Position numbers and translations under genes: made by a program
Source: Streptomyces agglomeratus
Lineage (GTDB): Bacteria; Actinomycetota; Actinomycetes; Streptomycetales; Streptomycetaceae
DNA: 64,000 bases
Assembly (NCBI RefSeq): GCF_001746415.1
Contig: NZ_MEHJ01000001.1
Coordinates: forward strand, 6,826,501 to 6,890,500
Direction of reading: 5' to 3'
Shown here: positions 16,546 through 25,327 of the stretch, piece by piece
Numbering within the stretch: the stretch's first letter is position 1
How the letters are laid out: each line of letters begins with the position of its first letter
The notes under the pieces: model-generated
What the model saw: only the letters and a program-made list of their open reading frames with translations
What the model was told of the DNA's origin: nothing
The model's database searches: none

Positions 16546-17223
16546 ATGCACCTCGACCACAGCCACGAGACGACCCCCGCCGTCAGCGCCGACGCCGCCC
16601 GCCCCGACGGCACGAAGCGCGCGCTGCGCATCGGGCTCGGCGGCCCGGTCGGTTCCGGCAAGACCGCGACCGTCGCCGCCCTCTGCCGCGCGCTGCGCGA
16701 AGAGCTGTCCATCGCCGTCGTCACCAACGACATCTACACGCGCGAGGACGCCGAATTCCTGCTCCGCAACGCCGTGTTGCCGCCCGAGCGCATCCAGGCC
16801 GTCGAGACCGGGGCCTGCCCGCACACGGCCATCCGTGACGACATCTCCGCCAACCTCGAAGCCGTCGAGGACCTGGAGGACGCGGTGGGACCGCTCGACC
16901 TGATCCTGGTCGAGTCGGGCGGCGACAACCTCACCGCCACCTTCTCCAAGGGGCTCGTCGACGCGCAGGTCTTCGTCATCGACGTGGCGGGCGGCGACGA
17001 CATCCCGCGCAAGGGCGGCCCGGGGGTCACGACGGCCGATCTGCTGGTCGTCAACAAGACCGACCTCGCTCCGTACGTCGGCTCCGACCTCGGCCGCATG
17101 GCCCGCGACGCCGGGGAGCAGCGTGGCGAACTGCCGGTCGTCTTCACCTCGTTGACCTCCGAGGACGGCGTGAAGCCGGTGACCGACTGGGTCCGCTCGC
17201 AGCTCGCCGCCTGGTGCGCGTGA
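16546..17223 (+). CDS. ureG: Urease accessory GTPase UreG
   Basis: A 225-residue SIMIBI GTPase that delivers nickel to apo-urease. The P-loop is [17 protein letters not shown] (about 26-42), the metal-binding CPH is in [13 protein letters not shown], and the [10 protein letters not shown] guanine motif is near 168. The N-terminus HLDHSHETT gives a short His-rich extension that may help hold nickel. UreE is absent from the operon, as in other actinobacteria. Confidence 0.97.
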   Translation: MHLDHSHETTPAVSADAARPDGTKRALRIGLGGPVGSGKTATVAALCRALREELSIAVVTNDIYTREDAEFLLRNAVLPPERIQAVETGACPHTAIRDDISANLEAVEDLEDAVGPLDLILVESGGDNLTATFSKGLVDAQVFVIDVAGGDDIPRKGGPGVTTADLLVVNKTDLAPYVGSDLGRMARDAGEQRGELPVVFTSLTSEDGVKPVTDWVRSQLAAWCA

Positions 17224-17987
17224 CCACCGCCGCGCCGGCGGGCATCGAAGCGACGGCCAGGATCACCGCCGTGCCCGACGGCCTCGGCGGCACCCGGCTT
17301 CCCGTCCTGGAGAGCGACGGGCCGCTCGCCCTGCGCCGTACGCGCGCGGCCGGCGCGTACGCCCGTGTCACCGTCGTGGGCGCGATGAGCGCACCGCTCG
17401 GCGGGGACCGGCTGGCCGTCGAGGCCGACGTAGAGGACGGCGCCGCGCTCGCCGTGGACTCCGCCGCCGCCACGGTCGCCCTGCCCGGCCGGGGCGGAGC
17501 CCACGCCCGCTACGACGTACGGCTGACGGCCGGAGCCGGCGCGTGCCTGCGCTGGCTGCCGGAACCGCTCATCTCGGCCCACGGCAGCGACCTGCGGATG
17601 ACCACCCGCGTCGAGCTCGCCACCTCCGCCCGCCTGGTCCTGCGCGAGGAGCAGATCCTCGGCCGGTACGGCGAGGAGCCCGGCACGCTCACGACCCGGC
17701 TCACCGTCCACCGGGCGGGCCGTCCGCTCCTGGACCAGGAACTGTCGTACGGTCCCGAGGCGCCCGGCGGCTGGGACGGCGGCGCGGTGCTCGGCGGACA
17801 CCGGGCCACCGGCCAACTCCTCGTCGTCGACCCGGGCTTCGAGCGCAACCCTCCCGCGGCGGCCCTGCTGGGCGACAGCGCGGTCCTGACACCGCTCGCC
17901 GGGCCCGCCGTGCTGGTCACGGCCGTGGCGGCCGACGCACTCGTGCTGCGGCGGGTACTCGACGGAGCACTTCAGACATTTGGGTGA
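17220..17987 (+). CDS. ureD: Urease accessory protein UreD
   Basis: A 255-residue UreD/UreH scaffold protein. Recognisable blocks are [39 protein letters not shown] and [19 protein letters not shown]. It joins UreF and UreG in the pre-activation complex on apo-urease. The start is taken at GTG 17220, which overlaps the ureG stop (GTGA); a GTG at 17214 is also possible. It is the last gene of the operon. Confidence 0.92.
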   Translation: MTTAAPAGIEATARITAVPDGLGGTRLPVLESDGPLALRRTRAAGAYARVTVVGAMSAPLGGDRLAVEADVEDGAALAVDSAAATVALPGRGGAHARYDVRLTAGAGACLRWLPEPLISAHGSDLRMTTRVELATSARLVLREEQILGRYGEEPGTLTTRLTVHRAGRPLLDQELSYGPEAPGGWDGGAVLGGHRATGQLLVVDPGFERNPPAAALLGDSAVLTPLAGPAVLVTAVAADALVLRRVLDGALQTFG

Positions 17988-18158
17988 CCGCCATGTGCAC
18001 CGCTCAGCGGGACACGGCTCGCCGGTTATGGGATTGGTAAAGAACACCAGTGCAGCCTGTTGCCGGAGCCCCTTCAGACGACAGGATTCGCCCGTACGGC
18101 CACTGACCATGACCACTGCCGTCACGCACGGCTCAACACTTATAGGGGGAGGCACCAC

Positions 18159-19754
18159 TTGAGACGTTCAGCAGCGCTCGGCTCCGCCGGCACTCTCATA
18201 GCGGGCACCTTGATGGCCGGCGCGATAGCCGCGCCGGCTGCCGGCGCCGAGGGCCGCAGCACCAGCACCACCCGCGTCACCAGCTCGTCCGAGGCGCGTG
18301 GTGTGCAGCTCGCCGCGTACCGCGCCGCGAAGGCGGGCATCGACTGGCGCGACTGCCCGGCCGACTGGGGCTTCGACAAGCCCATCCAGTGCGGCTGGGT
18401 CACCGTTCCGGTCGACTACGCCAAGCCCAACGGCCGGAAGATCGAGATCGCCGTCGACCGCGTCGGCAACACGGGCTCCGAGGCGGACCGCCAGGGCGCG
18501 CTCCTCTACAACCCCGGCGGCCCCGGCGGCTCGGGCATGCGCTTCCCCACCCGCGTCACCAAGAAGAACCCGATCTACACGAAGCTGGCCAAGGCGTACG
18601 ACTTCGTGGGCTTCGACCCGCGCGGTGTCGGTCACTCCTCGCCCATCTCGTGCGTCGACCCGCAGGAGTTCGTCAAGGCGCCGAAGCTCGACCCGGTGCC
18701 CGACAGCGAGGCCGACAAGCGCGCCCAGCGCAAGCTCGCCGCCGAGTACGCGGACGGCTGCCAGGAGCGCAGCGGCTGGCTGCTGCCGCACATGACCACC
18801 CCGAACACCGCACGCGACCTGGACGTCGTCCGCGCCGCGCTCGGTGAGCGGAAGCTGAACTTCCTCGGCGTCTCCTACGGCACGTACCTCGGCGCGGTCT
18901 ACGGAACGCTGTTCCCGGGCCACGTCCGCCGCATGGTCGTCGACAGCGTGGTCAACCCGTCGAAGGAGAAGATCTGGTACCAGGCCAACCTGGACCAGGA
19001 CGTCGCATTCCAGATGCGCTGGGACGACTGGAAGCAGTGGGTGGCCAAGAACGACGCCACCTACCACCTCGGGAACACCCCCGAGCAGGTCGAGCAGCAG
19101 TGGCTGAAGCTGCGCGCCACCGCCAAGAAGAGCCCGATCGGCGGCGTCGTCGGCCCCGCCGAGCTCATCGGCTTCTTCCAGAGCGCGCCGTACTACGACT
19201 CCGCCTGGGCGCACACCGCCGAGGTCTGGAGCAAGTACGTCGCCGGCGACACGCAGGCACTCGTCGACGAGATCGCGCCGGACATGGCGGACACCGCGGG
19301 CAACGCGTCCTCGGAGAACGGCAACGCCGTCTACACGGCCGTCGAGTGCGCGGACGCCAAGTGGCCCACCAACTGGAAGACGTGGGACCGGGACAACACC
19401 AGGCTGCACAAGGACCACCCGTTCATGACGTGGGCCAACGCCTGGATGAACCTGCCCTGCGCCACGTGGTCGTCGAAGCAGCAGACACCGCTCGAGGTCA
19501 AGTCCCGCAAGGGGCTGCCGCCGGTCCTGATCGTGCAGGCCGAGCGTGACGCCGCCACTCCCTACGAGGGCGCCGTCGAGCTGCACAAGCGCTTCAAGGG
19601 CTCGCGCCTGATCACCGAGAAGGGCGCCGGCTCGCACGGTGTCACCGGCATCACGAACCCCTGCGTCAACGACCGGGTCGACACGTACCTCCTCACCGGA
19701 AAGACCGACAGCCGCGACGTGACCTGCGCCCCGCACGCCACGCCGAAGCCGTAA
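18159..19754 (+). CDS. Secreted tripeptidyl aminopeptidase-like alpha/beta hydrolase (SlpD/SlpE type)
   Basis: A 531-residue secreted peptidase. The chosen start is TTG 18159, preceded by AGGGGGA at 8 nt; it gives a signal peptide (RRSAALGSAGTLIAGTLMAG ... AAPAAGA). The catalytic Ser is in FLGVSYGTYLGAVYG, the Asp in VQAERDAATPY and the His in GAGSHGVTG, and the oxyanion loop is LLYNPGGPGGSG. The C-terminal TAP-like domain is complete. It resembles the Streptomyces extracellular tripeptidyl aminopeptidases; the substrate range is inferred. It is monocistronic, with a terminator immediately downstream. Confidence 0.92.
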   Translation: MRRSAALGSAGTLIAGTLMAGAIAAPAAGAEGRSTSTTRVTSSSEARGVQLAAYRAAKAGIDWRDCPADWGFDKPIQCGWVTVPVDYAKPNGRKIEIAVDRVGNTGSEADRQGALLYNPGGPGGSGMRFPTRVTKKNPIYTKLAKAYDFVGFDPRGVGHSSPISCVDPQEFVKAPKLDPVPDSEADKRAQRKLAAEYADGCQERSGWLLPHMTTPNTARDLDVVRAALGERKLNFLGVSYGTYLGAVYGTLFPGHVRRMVVDSVVNPSKEKIWYQANLDQDVAFQMRWDDWKQWVAKNDATYHLGNTPEQVEQQWLKLRATAKKSPIGGVVGPAELIGFFQSAPYYDSAWAHTAEVWSKYVAGDTQALVDEIAPDMADTAGNASSENGNAVYTAVECADAKWPTNWKTWDRDNTRLHKDHPFMTWANAWMNLPCATWSSKQQTPLEVKSRKGLPPVLIVQAERDAATPYEGAVELHKRFKGSRLITEKGAGSHGVTGITNPCVNDRVDTYLLTGKTDSRDVTCAPHATPKP

Positions 19755-19766
19755 CGGTCCGAACAC

Positions 19767-19802
19767 GGGAGGGGGCGTCCGGGACTCCGGGCGCCCCCTC
19801 CC
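19767..19802. terminator. Bidirectional terminator hairpin
   Basis: GGGAGGGGGCG (19767-19777) pairs perfectly with CGCCCCCTCCC (19792-19802). The 14-nt loop contains a smaller CCGG-N4-CCGG pairing. It lies between the convergent peptidase and epimerase-like genes and can serve both. Confidence 0.8.
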
Positions 19803-19814
19803 TGCTGTTCGCTT

Positions 19815-20861
19815 CTACCGGGAGGCGAGCCAGGCGTCCTCCTGGGCGTAGTCGAACGGCCCGTCGCCGTCGTGGGCGTACCGCTGCGACAGCTTGGGGA
19901 ACGCCTCCCGCCAGTCCTGGCGACGGAGCATCTCCGCCAGCCATTCCACGGTGGCGGGCAGGGAGTCGGCGTAACCGGTGACAGCCCGGTAGCCCAGTTC
20001 CCGCTCGGCGGCGGACATGTCGTAGACGACGGGGTGGACGCCGCTCCAGGGCGTCTCGCCGACCGTGCCCACCGGCGGGGACCCGTCCACCAGCACCAGC
20101 TCGCTCCGTACGCCCATGACGGCGTCGATCGCCGTACTGATCTCCGCGACCGTCGGAACGTCGGGATCGCCCGCGTTGAGCACCCGCGCACCCGGCCGCG
20201 CCGCCGCCAGGCGGATCAGCTCCCCGAGATTCGAGACGTGCACCGGGTGGAACCGGCTGCGCCCGCCGTGCGCCAGGACGCGCACCGGCCGGCCGTCCAG
20301 CACCCGCTTGACGAAGTGGAGCTCGCGCGGTGTCCGGCAGTACGGCCCGTGGACCGCGCCCGCCCGCAGGACGGTCGTCGGCAGCCGGTCGGCGGCCGCC
20401 AGCAGCCGCCGTTCGACCGCGACCTTCCTGGTCCCGTACGTCGCGTCTCCCGGCGCCACGGTCGGCTGCGTCTCCGGGATCGGCACCGGACAGCGCGGAA
20501 AGCCGTCGGGCTCGGCCTGGGTGTCGAAGCTGCGCCCCTTGTCGTCCTCGTACACGGCGCCACTGGAGATGACGACGGCGGAGCCGATCCGGTCCGCCAG
20601 CCCGGTCAGCTGCGCCGCGTGCCGCTCCTCCATCGCGACCATGTCCACCAGGACGTCGCAGCCCTCGCCGAGCGCGGCGGCGAGCGCCGCGTCGTCCTCC
20701 CGGTCGAGCGCCGTCGCTCGTACCTCCTGCGGCCACCTCTCGTCGCGGCCACCGCCGCGCGACGCGGCGGTCACGTCCCAGCCGTCCTCGGCGAGGGCCC
20801 GTACGGCCGCCCGCCCGATCTGTCCTGTGGCTCCGATGACGAACGCGTTTCCCTTGGTCAT
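19815..20861 (-). CDS. NAD-dependent epimerase/dehydratase-like SDR
   Basis: A 348-residue extended-type short-chain dehydrogenase. The nucleotide motif is FVIGATGQIGRAAV (about 7-20), the active-site Tyr/Lys pair is in TYGTRKVAVERRL, and HFVKRVLDGRPVRVLAHG is typical of sugar-nucleotide or isoflavone-reductase-like members. The substrate is unknown. It starts 15 bp from the window region that separates it from plsC-like, in the same orientation and possibly the same transcript. Confidence 0.82.
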   Translation of the reverse strand: MTKGNAFVIGATGQIGRAAVRALAEDGWDVTAASRGGGRDERWPQEVRATALDREDDAALAAALGEGCDVLVDMVAMEERHAAQLTGLADRIGSAVVISSGAVYEDDKGRSFDTQAEPDGFPRCPVPIPETQPTVAPGDATYGTRKVAVERRLLAAADRLPTTVLRAGAVHGPYCRTPRELHFVKRVLDGRPVRVLAHGGRSRFHPVHVSNLGELIRLAAARPGARVLNAGDPDVPTVAEISTAIDAVMGVRSELVLVDGSPPVGTVGETPWSGVHPVVYDMSAAERELGYRAVTGYADSLPATVEWLAEMLRRQDWREAFPKLSQRYAHDGDGPFDYAQEDAWLASR

Positions 20862-20924
20862 GGGAAGGACGCTAGGGGCGCGCGAGCCCCGGACGGGGAA
20901 CTTTCGCCGTCCGCTGATCCGCCG

Positions 20925-21626
20925 TCAGCGCAGGAGCCTCGGGAACTTCTTCGCCTGCTCCGCCTTGACCTCCGCCGCGTACCGGTCGACGTACTCCTGG
21001 CCGGAGAGCCCGAGGATGGCGTACATGATCTCGTCGGTGACCGCGCGGAGCGCCGCCTTCTCGTTCTCCAGGCCCGCGTAGCGCGAGAAGTCCAGCGGTT
21101 CGCCGAACCGGATCGTGACGCGCTTGATGCGCGGTACGACCTGTCCCGGCGGCTGGATCTCGAACGTACCGACCATCGCGCACGGGATCACGGGCACCCG
21201 CGCCTGGAGCGCCATCGCCGCGACCCCGACCTTGCCCTTGTAGAGGCGGCCGTCGTGCGAGCGGGTGCCTTCCGGGTAGATGCCGAGCAGTTCGCCCTTG
21301 CTCAGCACCCCGAGCCCTTCGCGGATCGCCGCCTTCCCCGCCTCCTTGCCCGACCTGTCGACCGGGATCTGACCGGCGCTGCGGAAGAACGCGGCCGTCA
21401 GCCGGCCCTTGAGGCCGGGACCCGTGAAGTACTCGGCCTTGGCGAGGAAGGTGATGCGCCGCTTGATGATCGCGGGCATCAGGAAGTGGTCGGAGAACGA
21501 CAGGTGGTTGCCCGCCACGATCGCGGCGCCTTCGTCCGGGATGTGTTCGAGCCCCTCGATCCTCGGCCGGAAGAGCAGCCTCAGCAACGGCCCGAGGAGG
21601 ACGTACTTGAGCACGTAGTAGAACAC
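20925..21626 (-). CDS. 1-acyl-sn-glycerol-3-phosphate acyltransferase (PlsC family)
   Basis: A 233-residue acyltransferase that would transfer an acyl chain to lysophosphatidate or a related acceptor at the inner membrane. The catalytic HX4D motif is in AGNHLSFSDHF (about 40-50), the phosphate-binding EGTRS is in GIYPEGTRSHDGRLY, and VPVIPCAMVGT is motif IV. A hydrophobic N-terminus (MFYYVLKYVLLGPLLRLLF) anchors it. It is upstream of the epimerase-like gene by 63 bp. Confidence 0.93.
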   Translation of the reverse strand: MFYYVLKYVLLGPLLRLLFRPRIEGLEHIPDEGAAIVAGNHLSFSDHFLMPAIIKRRITFLAKAEYFTGPGLKGRLTAAFFRSAGQIPVDRSGKEAGKAAIREGLGVLSKGELLGIYPEGTRSHDGRLYKGKVGVAAMALQARVPVIPCAMVGTFEIQPPGQVVPRIKRVTIRFGEPLDFSRYAGLENEKAALRAVTDEIMYAILGLSGQEYVDRYAAEVKAEQAKKFPRLLR

Positions 21627-21742
21627 GGGGCGGCTCCTAGCTCGGCCGGATCGGGCTCCAGGGCTGCGTTCTGCCAGGTCAGTGACATCTCGGTGACCGA
21701 CAGCCTATGTGCAGCCGTCGTCCCGGGTAACCGTCTCTCTTC

Positions 21743-21782
21743 GGGTCATGCCGACCCAATGCCGACTTTACTGACCCGGCAT
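21743..21782. promoter_or_regulatory. Overlapping inverted repeats in the plsC/DUF6153 divergent region
   Basis: GGGTC-N5-GACCC (21743-21757) and ATGCCG-N12-CGGCAT (21759-21782) are two perfect inverted repeats side by side in the 278-bp divergent region. They may be operators for either side. No regulator is encoded next to them. Confidence 0.3.
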
Positions 21783-21904
21783 CAGACACGGGACCCTGCG
21801 GCGAGCGGCGAGCAGCGGGCGGCTTCGGTGCCGGCCCGGTACGGGCGCCGGCCCCACGGCCGGCCGGGCGTCGGACCCGCGGGCGCGCTGACTAGGATGC
21901 CGGC

Positions 21905-22393
21905 ATGAGTCAGCAGACGTGGTGCGCGGCCCGGCCCCTCGGGGTGCGGCTGTACGCGCTGCTCGTGCTGACCGTACTGGCGGGTCTGGTGGCCATGCAC
22001 GGGCTGGGGCCGGTCGTTCCTCCGGCACCCGGCTCCGCCGCGCCGCAGGTGCGCCACGCGGCCCCCGGCGCGCCCGCTCCGGGCGCGCTCACCACGACAA
22101 CGGCCACGACTGCGATCACGGCCGCGTCCGCCACCGCCTCGCACGCCGACGCGGCCGGCGGCGCGGACTGCGCCCACGCCGGTCACGGCGAGGGCGACGC
22201 CGGGGGACACGTCGAGCACGCCGACTCCACGTGCGCCGCCGGGGGCACGAGCGGAGCGCCCGCGACAGCCCCGCCGGCGCGGGCAGACGTCGTCGTCTGT
22301 CCGGCAGCGGACGTCACGGCGCTCGTCCCCGAGGTGACGCGCGACGGCCGCGCCCCGCCTTCCCTCAGCGAACTCCAACTCCTGCGCATATAG
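21905..22393 (+). CDS. DUF6153-like membrane/exported protein
   Basis: A 162-residue protein with one N-terminal hydrophobic segment (LYALLVLTVLAGLVAMHGLG, about 15-35). It is followed by an Ala/Thr-rich exported part with a His/Cys-rich patch (DCAHAGHGEGDAGGHVEHAD) and a short end, VCPAADVTALVPEV. The layout matches DUF6153-type proteins. The His/Cys patch could bind a metal such as copper. It is followed 88 bp later by a DUF305 lipoprotein, a frequent neighbour of this kind of protein. Confidence 0.7.
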   Translation: MSQQTWCAARPLGVRLYALLVLTVLAGLVAMHGLGPVVPPAPGSAAPQVRHAAPGAPAPGALTTTTATTAITAASATASHADAAGGADCAHAGHGEGDAGGHVEHADSTCAAGGTSGAPATAPPARADVVVCPAADVTALVPEVTRDGRAPPSLSELQLLRI

Positions 22394-22481
22394 GCGGCCC
22401 CGGCGCGCCCGGCCTGTGCGGCCGGTGCGGCGCTTCGAGCCATGCCCTGTCACTTCGCGTATCCACAGGAGTCGCACCACC

Positions 22482-23117
22482 ATGACCGCACACAGTTCCC
22501 CGGTCCGCCGCGCCGCCGCGCTGGCCGCAACCGTCACCGCCGCTGTCCTGCTCGCCGCCTGCGGCGGGGGAAATGACGGCGGGGGAAATGACGGTTCGTC
22601 CCGCCACGACGGCCACGGCACCACCTCTGCCGCCCCCGACGGGCGGGGCGAGCGGAACGCCGCCGACATCTCCTTCGCGCGGGGGATGATCCCGCACCAC
22701 CGTCAGGCTGTCGACATGGCGGCACTGGCGGCGACCCGGACAGGGTCCGCCGAGGTCAAGAAGCTGGCCGCCGAAATCAAGCGGGCGCAGGGCCCGGAGA
22801 TCAGGACGCTGTCCGGCTGGCTCACCGCCTGGGGCGAGAAGGTCCCCGCGGGAACCGGAGTCGGAGAGCACACCGGCCACTCCGGCTCCGGGATGATGAC
22901 GCCCGGGGAAATGGAGAAGCTGGAGAAGTCGTCCGGCGAGGCGTTCGACACCGCGTTCCTCACGATGATGGTCGAACACCACGAAGGCGCGGTCGAGATG
23001 GCGAGGACCGAGCGGTCCGACGGGGTCTACGGGCCCGCCAAGGACATGGCCGGTGACATCGTCACCTCGCAGAGCGCCGAGATCGCGCGTATGAACAAGC
23101 TGCTCGGCACGGGCTGA
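22482..23117 (+). CDS. DUF305 lipoprotein
   Basis: A 211-residue protein with a lipobox (AVLLAACGGG, Cys about 26), so it should be anchored outside the membrane. Two DUF305 ferritin-like helical hairpins carry His pairs: ARGMIPHHRQAVDMA (about 69-83) and LTMMVEHHEGAVEMA (about 165-180). These pairs may bind copper or iron; function is not established. A 15-bp direct repeat just after the lipobox encodes GGGND twice. The gene probably shares a transcript with the DUF6153-like gene. Confidence 0.88.
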   Translation: MTAHSSPVRRAAALAATVTAAVLLAACGGGNDGGGNDGSSRHDGHGTTSAAPDGRGERNAADISFARGMIPHHRQAVDMAALAATRTGSAEVKKLAAEIKRAQGPEIRTLSGWLTAWGEKVPAGTGVGEHTGHSGSGMMTPGEMEKLEKSSGEAFDTAFLTMMVEHHEGAVEMARTERSDGVYGPAKDMAGDIVTSQSAEIARMNKLLGTG

Positions 23118-23127
23118 TCGCACGGAC

Positions 23128-23166
23128 AGCGGTACGGGGGCGACCGACGGCCGCCCCCGTACCGCT
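23128..23166. terminator. Bidirectional terminator hairpin
   Basis: AGCGGTACGGGGGCG (23128-23142) and CGCCCCCGTACCGCT (23152-23166) form a perfect 15-bp stem with a 9-nt loop. It lies between the convergent DUF305 and phosphatase genes. Confidence 0.85.
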
Positions 23167-23201
23167 CGCTGACACCACGTCCGGCGAGAGCTGCCGGTGC
23201 G

Positions 23202-23810
23202 TCAGAACGAAGCCATGATCCGGCGCGGTGCGTCGAAGATGCGGCTGAACGCCTCGATGGCGGCGGGCGGCTGGCTCGGCTCGTCCCGGCCGGTCGTGAG
23301 CACGTACCACACCTGCTCGATGGACGGCGGGCCGACGGCGAGGGTGCGCAGCGCGGCCTGCCTGGAGGTCGCCTCCCCGGTGTTCACGACGTACGCCGCG
23401 GTGATGGAGCCGGTGCGGCCGACGCCGGCGCCGCAGTGGACGAACACCGGCCCCTCGGACGACTTCACGGTCTCCTGGAAGGTGGCGACCTGCCCGTTGG
23501 TGGGCGTCTGCCCGTCCCGGATCGGCATACGGACGACCTTCAGCCCGGCCTTCTGCGGTACGGCGAGCTCTTCCGCGGACAGCTTCTCCGCCCGCAGGTC
23601 GACCACCGTGTGCACGCCGCGGGCCACGAGCTCGCGGTATCCGTCCGCGCGCGGGGCGGAACCGCGCCACAACTTGTCGTCGACCGCCTTGAAGTGGTTG
23701 ATCCCGGCCATCCGTACGCCGGACGACTCCTTCTGGGAAGCCATCGCGTGGGCGCCGATCATGCCCAGGGTGAAGGCTGCCCACAGCACGGCGTAGCCGA
23801 GGAGGGACAC
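23202..23810 (-). CDS. Dual-specificity/tyrosine phosphatase-like protein, membrane-anchored
   Basis: A protein of about 202 residues if started at GTG 23810. It opens with one transmembrane helix (LLGYAVLWAAFTLGMIGAHAM), followed by a cysteine phosphatase domain with the CX5R loop in FVHCGAGVGRTGSITA (about 145) and the general-acid segment VVRMPIRDGQTPT. No Shine-Dalgarno precedes the GTG, and the sequence immediately upstream is the broken end of a PEP-synthase-like gene. The original start may therefore have been lost or replaced. Substrate unknown. Confidence 0.8.
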   Translation of the reverse strand: MSLLGYAVLWAAFTLGMIGAHAMASQKESSGVRMAGINHFKAVDDKLWRGSAPRADGYRELVARGVHTVVDLRAEKLSAEELAVPQKAGLKVVRMPIRDGQTPTNGQVATFQETVKSSEGPVFVHCGAGVGRTGSITAAYVVNTGEATSRQAALRTLAVGPPSIEQVWYVLTTGRDEPSQPPAAIEAFSRIFDAPRRIMASF

Positions 23811-23819
23811 TCGTCGAGC

Positions 23820-25105
23820 GGGGAAGTCAGCGAGCCGGCCAGGGACTCCTGGGCATGGAGGGACGACAGGACGTTGCGGCCCCAGGCCAGCGCGGTCAGG
23901 ATCTGACCGGACAGCATCGCCCTGGGCTCCGGGATCTGCGCCAGCTCCTGGTCCACATCGGCCATCAGGTCCACCGCGAGCAGCGGCAGCGCGGCGCGCA
24001 GCCGCCCCACCCGCCAGGCCGCGGTGGCGCGCCGGGCGCCGGGGACCGGGTTGATGAAGTCGAGGACGGGATGGGCGGAGGGGATGGACTCCAGCAGCCG
24101 CAGATCGGCCGCCACCCGCCCGTCGACGGTGGTGACCACGCTCAGCTCGCGCAGGCTGCGGCGCCCGGCGGTGCCCGCGATGTCCAGGGCGAACGTCAGC
24201 CCGTGCGACATCGGCGCCACCCACAGGTCCTCCTCCAGCGGCTGGAGCACTCCGGGGAACGTCTCGGCGACCGGGCCGGGCCCCAGCAGCCGGGCGCCGC
24301 CGGCGGCACGCAGGGCCATGGCGGTGATCGGGCGGGCCTGGAAGAGCCACAGGCGGTTGTCCGTGTCGAAGCCGAACTCCATGTCCTACGGTCCGCCGAG
24401 GATCCGCTCGGCACGCCGGGCCAGCCGTACCAGGCGCCAGATCCGCCGCCGCCCCAGCAGCCGGCGGCGGCGCAGTTCACGCGGCTCGATACTGGCCAGG
24501 CGCCCGTGCCGGGTCAGCTGGTACCGGACACCCTGGGTGGCCCCGGACAGCTGCCGGTCGGGCCCGCCGCGCACGACGCTGACCAGGATCCGGTCCCGCC
24601 GGCCGGCCACCGGGTCGGCGCCGAACATCACCCCGCCCACCGAGGTCCGCAGCATGGGCTGGACCAGCACCGCCATGCCGCCGGCCGGTTCGCCGGCGCC
24701 CGCCCCGCCGGCGCGGGGGCCGGCGGAGGACTCGCCGCGCCGGGCCGAGCCGAGCACGGTCCGCATGGCGTCGGTGAAGCTCTCCCAGCCGCGCACGTCC
24801 AGTACGGAGGCGAAGAGCCCCGCCATGGAGGAATCGGAGGTGTCCTCGACAGCCGAGGAGGACCGTACGACCAGGGGCCGCCCCTCCTCGCCGGTCAGCT
24901 CCCGCCACGCCGCCCGCAGTGCGGCCTCGCCGTGCGGCACGCCCGCCGCCGCCTCCACGGGCATGAGAGCGAAGCCGGGCAGTACGGGCAGCCCGGCCGC
25001 GGCGGCCCGGGCGAGGTTGGCCGCCTTCGCTCCGGTCAGCGCCGGGTTCCGTGCCTCCTCGGCCTCCAGTGGGATCACCGCCAGCCGTTCCAGGCCGCTG
25101 CCCAC
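23820..25105 (-). pseudogene. PEP synthase / rifampin phosphotransferase-like gene, amber-split and 3' truncated
   Basis: The first part (25105-24389) has a PPDK-type N-terminal ATP-grasp domain: ALTGAKAANLARAAAAGLPV, PLVVRSSSAVEDTSDSSMAG, VLVQPMLRTSVGGVMFGADP. After ERILGGP the frame meets TAG (24388-24386) and then continues in the same frame with DMEFGFDTDNRLWLFQARPI, the normal end of that domain, where family members have GGPQD. A single CAG to TAG change explains the break. The continuing frame then loses similarity near 23820-23830, where the phosphatase gene begins; the swivelling His domain, about half of a normal about 870-residue protein, is missing. Confidence 0.85.
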
Positions 25106-25327
25106 GGCAGACTCCTTCGGTCACGCTGGAAAGGTCCTGTGGCCACTGTGAACCGGTTGCCGCCCGCGCGCGATCGCAGGTGCGGCTGTGCGGAGCAGCG
25201 GACGGGGGGCGCACCGGCCGTCGGAGCAGCCGGGGGCGCGCACCGGCGGCTGCTGTGGCTGCTCCGACCGGGCCGTGCTGCCGTACAATTGAGGCAGCGG
25301 CTTTGTGTACGACGGCGTACTTCGATC

